A stretch of DNA of 35,411 nt from Anammoximicrobium sp032229885 (GTDB lineage: Bacteria; Planctomycetota; Planctomycetia; Pirellulales; Pirellulaceae): assembly GCA_032229885.1 (NCBI GenBank), contig JAVYAJ010000435.1, positions 1 through 35,411 of the forward strand. The letters are read 5' to 3'. The position numbers and the translations under genes were made by a program. Shown here in pieces: positions 9,353-17,310 of the stretch. A model generated the notes under the pieces. It was not told the DNA's origin, searched no databases, and saw nothing but the letters and a program-made list of their open reading frames with translations. Position 1 is the stretch's first letter, and each line of letters starts with the position of its first letter.

Positions 9353-9371
9353 CCTGGGGCAACGCCCCAGG
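9353..9371 (+). repeat. CCTGGGGCAACGCCCCAGG palindromic repeat
   Basis: Stem of 8 bp with an AAC loop. A reversed copy (loop GTT) is at 9479-9497, and a third copy with the same orientation as this one is at 35355-35373. Flanking words such as TAGCC and GGCCTTCGGCC are shared, marking one dispersed repeat family. Confidence 0.8.
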
Positions 9372-9478
9372 ACGGGTGCAGCGTGCGAGCCGCTGTTGGC
9401 CGCAGGCCATGTTCATGCGGGCGGAGGTGACACGTTGATGATGGCCTTCGGCCAACATGGTTCCGGTCATCGTTGCTT

Positions 9479-9497
9479 CCTGGGGCGTTGCCCCAGG
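9479..9497 (-). repeat. CCTGGGGCGTTGCCCCAGG palindromic repeat, reversed
   Basis: Reverse complement of the copy at 9353-9371. It is followed by GGCTACGTTGATGCGGGCC and then a GGCCTTCGGCC hairpin, the mirror of the arrangement at 35326-35373. Confidence 0.8.
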
Positions 9498-9725
9498 GCT
9501 ACGTTGATGCGGGCCTTCGGCCAAGCGGATTCCAGTCGTCCGTGCTGCACGACAGCCTGGCAAAACCAATTCCGCCTAAACTCTGCAGGTTCCGGATTTT
9601 GGGCCGCGCCGGATCCTCAGTAGGCTGAACCGAGAGCCAGCGCCCTGCTACTCGCAATTCCTCTATTTAGTCTCGGCGACACACTCGTGTATCGTCAAGA
9701 CTAATATCTTGGCGCAGCCACGGTT

Positions 9726-9752
9726 GCCAGCTCGCGGGAATCGCGCGCTGGC
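9726..9752. terminator. hairpin after ceramidase-like paralogue 2
   Basis: GCCAGCTCGCG (9726-9736) pairs with CGCGCGCTGGC (9742-9752) at 10 of 11 positions around a GGAAT loop. It lies 36 bp past the stop of the minus-strand gene at 9789. No U-tract is seen. Confidence 0.45.
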
Positions 9753-9788
9753 GAGTGCGACAACCCGAAAATAAATTGGGATGATGCG

Positions 9789-11312
9789 CTAGTCCAGTTC
9801 CGGCGGAACGTTCCCATACGTCCAGCCATCGCCCACAAACGGCGGGTAAGGCGCGCGGGTGGGGACGACGGCGGGCGTCAACTGCTTGACTAGCTCGATG
9901 GACGTGTCCTGGATCGTCGTGCCTCCGGTCGGAATCAAGCTGCTGTAGCTGGTCAACCGCGTCTCGTAACCGCCGCCGTTGGGGCCCATCGCCTCTTCGG
10001 TCGGGACGTAGCCGACACACCCGTTAGCCAGCGACACGGGAAACGTCAACGGAAACGGGCTGGCTTGCTTGATGTTCAGCCCGTACTGACAGAAGTATTC
10101 GGCCGGGTTGGCGACAAACACGGTCGGTCCCAGTTGAATGGCCTGTACTTCGACCGCCGCAACCGGTTCTCGTTGCAGTTGGGCGTCGAGCAACACGATC
10201 TCCTTGGCAAAGGTCCGCACGGTGCTATCGGTTCCCGGCGGCGGATTTTCGCACAGCTTGAGGCATTCCGCGACACGTTGCGGCGTCGGTTTGCGCCGCG
10301 GGATTTGGAGGTGCTTGACACGGAAGTCCACGGCGACCTCGGCGGTGCGCTCGATCGAGTACATCACCTTGACCGCCTCGGCGCCGACCCGACCGCCCAC
10401 GAGCTGCGCCCAGGCCTCCGGGGCGGGCCGCGTATAGGGACTCAGGTTGTCGACCTGCGTCACGTCGCCCGACGCGCCGGCGGTGAAGACGACCACCACG
10501 TCGTCGCCCATCACGCCTCGAATGACTTTCTCCAGATAGTAGATATAGTTGGCCGATGCGCCGCCAGGACTGGTCGTGGCATGGCAGGCAAAGTTGACAA
10601 TGCAGCCGATGACCTGACCTTCGTCGTTCCAGACCGCGACCACGCCCACCTCGGGATCGACGGGACCGGCCGGTTCGACGATGTTCGGGTTGCCCTGTCC
10701 CGGGTGCGTGTACGTCAAGCCGTTCTTCATCCGAAAGCGCCGATTGTAGGCGACTTGGTCTTCGCGGCCGCTGCCGAATCCGCACTGGACCTCGGCTCGC
10801 GACTCGTACGCGGCGCCGACCGCCTCGATGATCGCTTGTTCGACCCGTTTGAGATACTCGGCATTGGCCATCGACGACTGTTCGTAGGCCAGCTTCTGGA
10901 CCAGCGGCGACGCATGATCGTACTCGCCGGGCTGGACCATCATCAGTGGGCCGGATGAATGCGAATGGGACGCACCGAGCATCACCGCCTCGGCGGGAAT
11001 TCCACATCGTTCCCGAATGCCACGCCGCGCGTTCTCGACCAACGCGCGCGGCAAGCCCAAGCCGTCGACGCCCACGATGGCCGCGCACTTATTGCCGTCG
11101 TCGAAGACGGCTGCACGAACTTTGCAGGGGTCATGGATCTTGCGGTGGAATCCCTTGTGATATCCGCCCGGCTGTTCCATGCCGATGTCCGGGGTGATGT
11201 CGCGGTCGGCAAAACCGGCGCGAACGTTTGCCGCGGCGGCGAGGTTCGGCGCGAGGCAGGCCAGGCCGGCGACAAAAGCCAGCCCTGCGGAAAAGGCGCT
11301 CTTGAGGTTCAT
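9789..11312 (-). CDS. secreted neutral/alkaline ceramidase-family protein (paralogue 2)
   Basis: 507 residues with a clear signal peptide (about 1-28, AAAANV). Family marks: DRDITPD (37-42), zinc loop GASHSHSSG (His116, His118), AYNRR (188-192), FACHAT with the second zinc His244, Glu405 (NPAEYF) and Tyr435 (VGYVP). At the nucleophile position the motif reads SGDVTQ, with Thr285 instead of Ser. It shares GPVDPEVGV with paralogue 3 (GPVDPAVSV), so these two are closer to each other than to paralogue 1. It is probably a secreted zinc-dependent hydrolase; substrate and even catalytic chemistry are uncertain because of the Ser-to-Thr change. ATG start; no promoter was recognised in the 311 bp upstream. 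Confidence 0.85.
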   Translation of the reverse strand: MNLKSAFSAGLAFVAGLACLAPNLAAAANVRAGFADRDITPDIGMEQPGGYHKGFHRKIHDPCKVRAAVFDDGNKCAAIVGVDGLGLPRALVENARRGIRERCGIPAEAVMLGASHSHSSGPLMMVQPGEYDHASPLVQKLAYEQSSMANAEYLKRVEQAIIEAVGAAYESRAEVQCGFGSGREDQVAYNRRFRMKNGLTYTHPGQGNPNIVEPAGPVDPEVGVVAVWNDEGQVIGCIVNFACHATTSPGGASANYIYYLEKVIRGVMGDDVVVVFTAGASGDVTQVDNLSPYTRPAPEAWAQLVGGRVGAEAVKVMYSIERTAEVAVDFRVKHLQIPRRKPTPQRVAECLKLCENPPPGTDSTVRTFAKEIVLLDAQLQREPVAAVEVQAIQLGPTVFVANPAEYFCQYGLNIKQASPFPLTFPVSLANGCVGYVPTEEAMGPNGGGYETRLTSYSSLIPTGGTTIQDTSIELVKQLTPAVVPTRAPYPPFVGDGWTYGNVPPELD

Positions 11313-11623
11313 CGGACAACTCCTGGGTTTGCAATGGCGTCTCGGACCCGCCGCGCGAGCCCGAGTGGGAAACGTAGAAAGGCGCTCGGGATCATCTCGT
11401 GGTAATTTTCAGGCAGCCGCGCTGGCCACAGCCCGTGAGTCCCGCGGTCTGGCGAGCGCGACTGTCCACGCGGTTCGGTCTTCATGCGGCGCCGCGGCGT
11501 TAGAGCCGCAGCATCGGCGGCGCAGCATCGGCCGAGTGACGCCGCTCGACCGCAGCGACGGAAACCGTCGCCCGTGCGCAGCCGCGGCCTGGCGCCGTCC
11601 GGCGTTCGCTGGGATCCCGGGCG
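11313..11623. other. intergenic, nothing clear
   Basis: 311 bp between two minus-strand genes. It is very GC-rich, with some short repeated words such as GCAGCATCGGC (twice, near 11507-11535). I see no gene, promoter or strong terminator. Confidence 0.5.
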
Positions 11624-12328
11624 TCAAGGCGAGGCGGACGTGAAACGGGCGCGCAGCCGTTGCAACGACCCGCCCGTCTGCTCGTCCTGGAATGGGTTGG
11701 CAGGCGGGGCGGATGGGGGGACGCCGCGTCCGCTTCGCGCCGGTCGCGGCAGGCCGATGGCGTCCAACTGCGATTTCTGCGCGTCGTCCAGGGCGGCCAG
11801 GATGGCGTCGTGCTTGGCCTGAGCGTCTTCGTCCGACAGTTTCTCGGCTTTCTCGATGTCGACCAGCGCAGCCACGATGGAATCGACCTGGGCAGGGCTG
11901 AGCTTCAGGCTGATGTCGCCGGTCAGCAGTTCCATCTTGCGCACCAGCGCTGTCAGATCGCGCGCGGGGCTCGGGATTCCCATTCCGCCTCGGCCGCCGC
12001 CCGCTGGGCTACCGCTGCGTGGTCCGCCGCCGGCAGCATCGGCCGACGAGCCGCCGCCGTCGGCCGTCGGCGACGCGCTCGGTCCGGCCTCCATGCCGAC
12101 CGGGATCGTCGACGCCATCAGCGAGTCCATGTTGCGGAATCCGCTCAGCCGCAGCCCGCCCAGCGTCAGCGAGCTTCCCAACAGCACACCGAGGATTCCC
12201 GCGGCCAGCCAGACGGCGATCGTCTTGCCGCGGCGCTGACGCTGCATCATCAACACGGCGAAGAGCAACGCGACGAGCGTCACCACGACGATCCCCAAGC
12301 CCACGGTGTCCAGTCCGAGTCTCCACAT
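11624..12328 (-). CDS. small two-helix membrane protein, unknown function
   Basis: 234 residues from an ATG at 12328 preceded by AAAGGA; a longer in-frame reading has non-protein-like composition before this point. Two hydrophobic helices at about 8-28 and 36-60, with RQRRGK between, put both the N-terminus and the long C-terminus on the same side. After a Gly/Ser/Pro-rich stretch (about 80-125), a charged helical part (about 130-190; LTALVRKMELLTGDISLKLSP, then KLSDEDAQAKHDAILAALDD) resembles the helical metal- or stress-responsive segments of Spy/CpxP-like planctomycete proteins, but no CpxP motif is seen. I do not recognise a family. It may be co-transcribed with the esterase gene upstream. 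Confidence 0.65.
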   Translation of the reverse strand: MWRLGLDTVGLGIVVVTLVALLFAVLMMQRQRRGKTIAVWLAAGILGVLLGSSLTLGGLRLSGFRNMDSLMASTIPVGMEAGPSASPTADGGGSSADAAGGGPRSGSPAGGGRGGMGIPSPARDLTALVRKMELLTGDISLKLSPAQVDSIVAALVDIEKAEKLSDEDAQAKHDAILAALDDAQKSQLDAIGLPRPARSGRGVPPSAPPANPFQDEQTGGSLQRLRARFTSASP

Positions 12329-12680
12329 CGTGCGATCCTTTCGTGTTCGTTTGCGTCCAGCGCGGCTGCGCGCCAATCGCGAGCAACAGCCGCCTCGATC
12401 CGAGCGTCTCGTCCCTTTGTGATGTTCGAGTTGCGGCACTCGCCCGCGTGCGAGGTTTCCGCGGTCGAGCGACCGAAGCGATGCCAGCCTTTCGTCTGGA
12501 CGACGCACTAGACCTCCTAGCGTATCGTCCGCGCGCGGCCGACGCCAGTAGCGACGCGTTCGCGATCATCCGGCCAGCAGGCCGCGCGACGCGTCGCACA
12601 CCGTGGGCCGTCATGCGACCTTGACCATCGGGTCGCGCGAATTGTCGAGCCGCGCTCGTCATCTCGGATCGTGGGCTGCT
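12329..12680. other. intergenic, nothing clear
   Basis: 352 bp between the esterase stop and the start of the two-helix protein. It should hold the promoter or leader of the latter. I found no convincing -10/-35 pair, gene or hairpin. Confidence 0.45.
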
Positions 12681-15143
12681 TCAGCGGCTGCTCGCGTCGT
12701 CCACGCGCGCCCAAAACGGATGCTGTCGATCGGCCCGTGTGCGGACGTCTTCCAACAACACCTCGGCTCGCGGCTCGACGCGCTGCGGCGACGCGCGGCC
12801 GTTGACGCTGACTCCGACGCGTTGCGAGAAATCGACCATTTCGGGCCCGAGCCAGATCACGGCTCGCTCGGCCCCGGTTCGCAGGGTGAGTCGATTGTTC
12901 TCCAAAATGCGGCCTTCGGTCCGCACCGGGCGAACTCCGCTGTCGGGCGGCCAGTTGATGGGCAGGACCGTCGAACGGCTGGGCAGCGAGCCGAGTTCCG
13001 CCCACCAGAAATAGTTGTCCCACGGCCGCATCGTCACACAGTCGAAATCGCGCCAAAAGAACTGGCGTCGATGCAGATCCATCCACGTGAACAATCGCTG
13101 GATCTCGTCGCTGAAGTGCTCGTGCCCGCGGCCCTGGTACACGGCGATGATCACGTCGTAAGTATGTTTGTTCAAGTAGCGATCCCAGTCCATGCTGTTG
13201 CGGTTCATCTTGTCGCCATCCATCTCGCCGGCCACGAAATACATGGGCACATAGCGGCCGTTTTCCCAGTACCGCGAGATGTACTTGTCGGCGGTGGCCA
13301 CGATCGGAATCACGCCTGCCCACAGATCGGGGTGCGCAAGCCCGATGTCCCACACAGCGTCTCCGCCCATCGAATGGCCGCTGAGGAAGACGCGATCCGT
13401 ATCGATGGAAAATCGGCGGCAGGCGTCGCGCAACGTATACAGCACGGCCGCGTGCTCGCGCGCCGAGTACTCGTACGCGGTCTGATGCGGACGCGACCAG
13501 TGCGGGGCGAGCACGACGTAGCCGTGGCGAGCGGCCTGTCCCAGACGCATCTGCGCTGGCGCGTTGTACACGCCTGCCCACCAATCGAGCTGTTGGGCCG
13601 GCGTGGTCGCGGCGCCGTGGAGCGTGACGATGCACGGATATCGGCGATAGGGATCGTATTCGGGCGGCAGTTGCAGCGTATACGCGATGTCCGCCTCGCC
13701 GGCCGGCCCGGGCGCGGTCAGCTCGTAGTACCCGGGTGGAATCGCCTCGACGCCGGCGGCTGGGGCGGTCGGCTCGGTCGGCGCCACGGCGCCGGACGGC
13801 GCCGCGGGCGTTGCCGGGTCGTCGGCGGGCGCCGGATTGTCATCGGCACGGGGCGTCTCGACGGGCGGCTTCATGTGCGCCAACAGCTTGGCCAGGTAGT
13901 TCGGCGAACTGCCCTCGAGACTGGCCAGTTCCTGCAGAATCCGGTCTCGCTCGGCCTGCTGAGCGCTGGTCATATATTGCCGGACCAGGGCGCGGACACG
14001 GACCAGCGAGGCGGCGACGGCCAGATTGCTGTCGCCCGAGCCGCTGCCCAGCAGCCAGGCGCTGATGGCCAAGGCGACCTTCTGTTCGGCCGTCATCCCC
14101 GGATCGCTCGCCAACCGCTGATAGTCGGCCATGCGATCCACGGTCGTCAGATTCAGCTCGGCCAGAATCTCCGGGACGATCTGCGCCACGTTCTCGCGGG
14201 ATCTCGCGTCCGCGATCTGCGCCGCGTGGTCCTCGAGGGCGGCGCGGATCCGCTCGATCTGCTCGTTCCATTTGGCGTAATCCTGCTGCAAATCGCGGAC
14301 GCGCACCAACAGCTCGCCCGCGACGCCTTCGGCCGGAAATCGCTCCAACATGTTGCGGGCCAGTTGGTGCTGGCCGGATTTTTTGCGCAGCTCGATTTCC
14401 TCGATCATCCGCCGCGCGCCGATCTGATACAGCGCCGTCACCTGGCGTTTCAGATCCGCCAGATCGGGAAACTCGGCGATCACGTTTTGCAGCTCGGCCC
14501 GCGCGTCGGAATATCGTTCAGATTGGATGTACAGCCGAACCACGCGCAGCCGCTGGTCGGGGTCGCGCGGATCGATGGCTTTCAGCAGGATCGCGCTGAG
14601 CGTATCCCGCGGAATCGAGCTCGTGGCAATCCGCATGTCCCACTGATACGCGCTGCGGGCCACCAGACCCTCGACCCGCGTGTAGATGGGCGTGACCTCG
14701 GTAATCCCCTGGATGATATCGATCGTCCCCTGTGCGGTGTTCATCGTGAAAATGCGTCGGCCCCACTCGTCGAACGGGGTCACGCGGACGATCGGGCCGA
14801 CGGCGGCGACGCGGCGAGTGCCCTTGGCGACACGTTGTTCGACGCGGATCTTTTCCAGGTTTAGCTGGCTCGGGACAGCGGCTTGGACCTGAATCTGCGA
14901 AAAAAACGTGCGCCGCAGTTGATCGTCGACAAAGACGATCTGGCGGACCTTGACTTGGCCGGCCGCGCCTTGCGGATTCAGGGGATCTTCGCCGAGCGAG
15001 GCGATCTTGCCCGGGACGCCCTCGAACTGCATCCCGTTCTTGAGCGTCACGACGTCGGCCTGCGCCAGCGTCGCGAACACGGCGGCCAGCCCCGCCGCGC
15101 CGGTCGCTCGCCAGCACGATTTCATCCCTGCGTTGCGCATCAT
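12681..15143 (-). CDS. secreted esterase with large helical N-terminal region
   Basis: About 820 residues. The ATG at 15143 has AGGAG 8 nt upstream and gives a signal peptide ending at Ala-Gln-Ala; an ATG at 15161 is the alternative. After export the first section (about 30-130) is beta-rich (VTLKNGMQFEGV), as in proteins that recognise a wall or surface. About 130-420 are helical with TPR-like pairs (RYSDARAELQNVIAEFP). A Pro/Ala linker spans about 425-480. The C-terminus is an alpha/beta hydrolase of the PHB-depolymerase/feruloyl-esterase type: nucleophile elbow GHSMGGD with Ser591, probable catalytic His in GRGHEHF (674/676), and Asp candidates in DGDKMNRN. The likely reaction is ester cleavage on a polymer or decorated glycan; the substrate is unknown. 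It is divergent from the deacetylase gene at 15339. Confidence 0.8.
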   Translation of the reverse strand: MMRNAGMKSCWRATGAAGLAAVFATLAQADVVTLKNGMQFEGVPGKIASLGEDPLNPQGAAGQVKVRQIVFVDDQLRRTFFSQIQVQAAVPSQLNLEKIRVEQRVAKGTRRVAAVGPIVRVTPFDEWGRRIFTMNTAQGTIDIIQGITEVTPIYTRVEGLVARSAYQWDMRIATSSIPRDTLSAILLKAIDPRDPDQRLRVVRLYIQSERYSDARAELQNVIAEFPDLADLKRQVTALYQIGARRMIEEIELRKKSGQHQLARNMLERFPAEGVAGELLVRVRDLQQDYAKWNEQIERIRAALEDHAAQIADARSRENVAQIVPEILAELNLTTVDRMADYQRLASDPGMTAEQKVALAISAWLLGSGSGDSNLAVAASLVRVRALVRQYMTSAQQAERDRILQELASLEGSSPNYLAKLLAHMKPPVETPRADDNPAPADDPATPAAPSGAVAPTEPTAPAAGVEAIPPGYYELTAPGPAGEADIAYTLQLPPEYDPYRRYPCIVTLHGAATTPAQQLDWWAGVYNAPAQMRLGQAARHGYVVLAPHWSRPHQTAYEYSAREHAAVLYTLRDACRRFSIDTDRVFLSGHSMGGDAVWDIGLAHPDLWAGVIPIVATADKYISRYWENGRYVPMYFVAGEMDGDKMNRNSMDWDRYLNKHTYDVIIAVYQGRGHEHFSDEIQRLFTWMDLHRRQFFWRDFDCVTMRPWDNYFWWAELGSLPSRSTVLPINWPPDSGVRPVRTEGRILENNRLTLRTGAERAVIWLGPEMVDFSQRVGVSVNGRASPQRVEPRAEVLLEDVRTRADRQHPFWARVDDASSR

Positions 15144-15338
15144 CCACGTTGCTCCTGGCATCCCTCGGTGGACGCCGCGTCCTCGAGAGGCCGCCGCGGC
15201 CGGAAGAAACTCGGCTCTCGCGGCTTCGGCCTCTCCCGTTCCTGGTACATCTCCAATTCTGCGCCATGGCGAAGCGATTCGTCAACGCAGCTTGACGGCG
15301 CACGTTGAAAACCATAGCGTGATTGCGGAGACGCCCCC

Positions 15339-17246
15339 ATGAGCCGTTCAACACTGTTCCGCACATTTCTGCGGTCCGCGATCCTGGCTGCGGCATGTCT
15401 GGCGCCGCCTAGCGTGAGGGCTGGCGCGCCGGCGGAATCCCCCGCGTTGCCCGCGGCGTCGCCGACGCCAACGCCCGCGACGGTCGGGCCGTGCCCGACC
15501 CGTGCGTTGAAGGCGCCGATCCTCGTCGTCACCCAGACGTTGGCTCGAGAGGTCGATCCGCGCGCGCCCGCCTGGGGCTATATTCGCGAGGTCCTGGGCC
15601 GGGCAGGCCTGTTTTTCGAGGAACTGCCTTCGGATCATCTGCCGTGGCTGGCCGAACGTCCTCAAGCGATCGTGCTGCTGGCCGGGAACCATCGGCTGGA
15701 CGCGGACCAGCGCGAGATCCTCGCGCGCTGGGTCGATGGCGGCGGCTGGCTGATCGGCATCGGCGGCACGTCAGGTTTGGACGCGGTCTTCGGCGTCGGC
15801 GATGTGCGCCGCCTGTCCGAGGGCTGGATCAAGCTGACCGCGGACGATCATCCGGTGACCAGCGGGCTGCGCAGTTCGCTGCACGTGTTCGGCGGCTGTG
15901 TGGTCAAGCCGGCCGGGGCGACGGCGGTGGCGGAACTGGAAACGGTCAACCGGGCGGCCCAGGGCAGCGCGATCCTGGAGCGTCGCGCGGGCGCGGGGCG
16001 GGCCCTCCTGCTGGCGCCCGATCTGCTGTTTTCCATCGTCCACATTCAACAGGGCAGCCCGGTCTTCCAGGATCGTATCGCCGCGCCCGACGGCTCGGCC
16101 GCGACCGACGACGGCATCCTGAAGGCCGAAGATGGGATGGCGCTGGACTGGCAGCGCGATCGCACGCCGATGCAGCCCGACGGCGTGCCCGCGTTCCTCG
16201 AACCGATCACGGATGAACTGCGGGAATTGATCCTGCGCAGCGTGCTGTACGCGGCAAGCCAGCGGGGCGTCGCGTTGCCGCTGCTGTGGTACTGGCCGCG
16301 GCGTCTGCCGGCGATCGGGATGATCTCGCACGACACCGATGGCAACGATCCGGCGCGGGCCCAGGCGTTGCTCGAGGCCATGAACCGCTGCCAGACGAAG
16401 TCGACCTGGTGCGTCCTGTACCCGGGCGGCTATCCGGCCGAGTTCTATCGCACGCTGCGCCAGCAGGGCTACGAGATCGCTCTGCACTTTGACGCCAAAG
16501 AGGCGCGCGCGACGACCTGCTGGTCGTTCGAGAGCTTGCGGTTTCAACATCGCTGGCTGCTGGACGAAGCCGGTCTGGACCAGCTCACGTCGAACAAGAA
16601 TCATTACACTCGATGGGAGGACCGGCTCGATTTTTGGCGGTGGTGCGAGCGGGTCGGAATCCGTTGCGACCAGACGCGCGGACCGAGCAAGCAAGGCACG
16701 ATCGGCTTTGCTTTGGGCGGCTCGCAGCCGTACTTTCCGCTGGACGACGAAGCGGACCCGCCGCGGATGCTCGCGGTCTTCGAGATGAACATGCTGACGC
16801 AGGATCTGGCGGTGGTCTGCCCGCCCGAATACGGCCGGCAACTGCTCGACTCGGCGGCGCGCCATCACGGGGTCGCCCATTTCCTGTTTCATCCGGCCCA
16901 CATCCTCAAACCGCCCGTCGCGCCCGCGTTGTCGGATCTGATCGAATACGGCCGATCCCAGGGGCTGGAGTGGTGGACGTGCGACCAGATCTACCGCTGG
17001 GAGATGCTCCGCCGCGGCGTGGTCGCAAAGTTCGACAGCGCGCACGCGCTGACGCTCGCCACGGCCGCCCCGCTGCGCGACGCGACGCTGTTGATCCTGA
17101 AAACCGGCCCGCGATCGCCGACGCCCCGCATCCGTGGCGCCGTTGCCGAAACCGAACCGATGCGCGTGTATGGGTTCGATTTCCAAGCCGTGACCGTGGA
17201 CCTAACGGAAACGACATCGATCCAGATCGACGCGGCGGCAGACTGA
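15339..17246 (+). CDS. secreted two-domain polysaccharide deacetylase-like protein
   Basis: 635 residues; ATG with GGAG at an 8-nt spacing. Signal peptide about 1-28. Residues about 60-260 look like a ThuA/GATase-type Rossmann domain (AILVLL-type strands, ARWVDGGGWLIGIGG). From about 318 a NodB-like metal-dependent deacetylase barrel begins: SHDTDGND (Asp332/Asp334), LHFDAK, and HPAH (His518/His521) at the places of the usual metal ligands. Residues 555-635 form a C-terminal beta tail. Such enzymes remove N- or O-acetyl groups from exported polysaccharides, which would prepare substrate for the lyase encoded 64 bp downstream; the two are probably an operon. The classical NodB TFDD motif is changed to SHDTD, so chemistry is inferred. 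Confidence 0.8.
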   Translation: MSRSTLFRTFLRSAILAAACLAPPSVRAGAPAESPALPAASPTPTPATVGPCPTRALKAPILVVTQTLAREVDPRAPAWGYIREVLGRAGLFFEELPSDHLPWLAERPQAIVLLAGNHRLDADQREILARWVDGGGWLIGIGGTSGLDAVFGVGDVRRLSEGWIKLTADDHPVTSGLRSSLHVFGGCVVKPAGATAVAELETVNRAAQGSAILERRAGAGRALLLAPDLLFSIVHIQQGSPVFQDRIAAPDGSAATDDGILKAEDGMALDWQRDRTPMQPDGVPAFLEPITDELRELILRSVLYAASQRGVALPLLWYWPRRLPAIGMISHDTDGNDPARAQALLEAMNRCQTKSTWCVLYPGGYPAEFYRTLRQQGYEIALHFDAKEARATTCWSFESLRFQHRWLLDEAGLDQLTSNKNHYTRWEDRLDFWRWCERVGIRCDQTRGPSKQGTIGFALGGSQPYFPLDDEADPPRMLAVFEMNMLTQDLAVVCPPEYGRQLLDSAARHHGVAHFLFHPAHILKPPVAPALSDLIEYGRSQGLEWWTCDQIYRWEMLRRGVVAKFDSAHALTLATAAPLRDATLLILKTGPRSPTPRIRGAVAETEPMRVYGFDFQAVTVDLTETTSIQIDAAAD

Positions 17247-17310
17247 CACAGGTAGGGTAGGAACCGGACAGACCGAATCGAAGGCCGACGGGCCTGGAGG
17301 GGGCGAAGCG

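Larger units (their letters stand above)
9086..9788. other. repeat-rich intergenic region
   Basis: 703 bp holding a cluster of short palindromes: two CCTGGGGC/GCCCCAGG hairpins in opposite orientation (9353-9371 and 9479-9497), GGCCTTCGGCC hairpins at 9443-9453 and 9512-9522, a GTTGGCCgcaGGCCAT relative near 9395-9410, and a larger hairpin at 9726-9752. A 141-codon open frame across the repeats (9144-9569, minus) is not convincing as a gene. The same repeat words reappear at 35326-35411. Confidence 0.7.

Noticed and set aside
9144..9569. 141-codon minus-strand open frame
   Set aside because: It runs across the CCTGGGGC and GGCCTTCGGCC repeats. Only its last 45 or so residues look protein-like and no start or ribosome site supports them.
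12603..14864. 753-codon plus-strand open frame
   Set aside because: Antisense shadow of the esterase gene, which has a signal peptide, a ribosome site and an intact GHSMGG motif.
15292..15320. TTGACG-N17-TAGCGT before the deacetylase gene
   Set aside because: The -10 is poor and the start would leave only about 12 nt before the ATG, overlapping the ribosome site.
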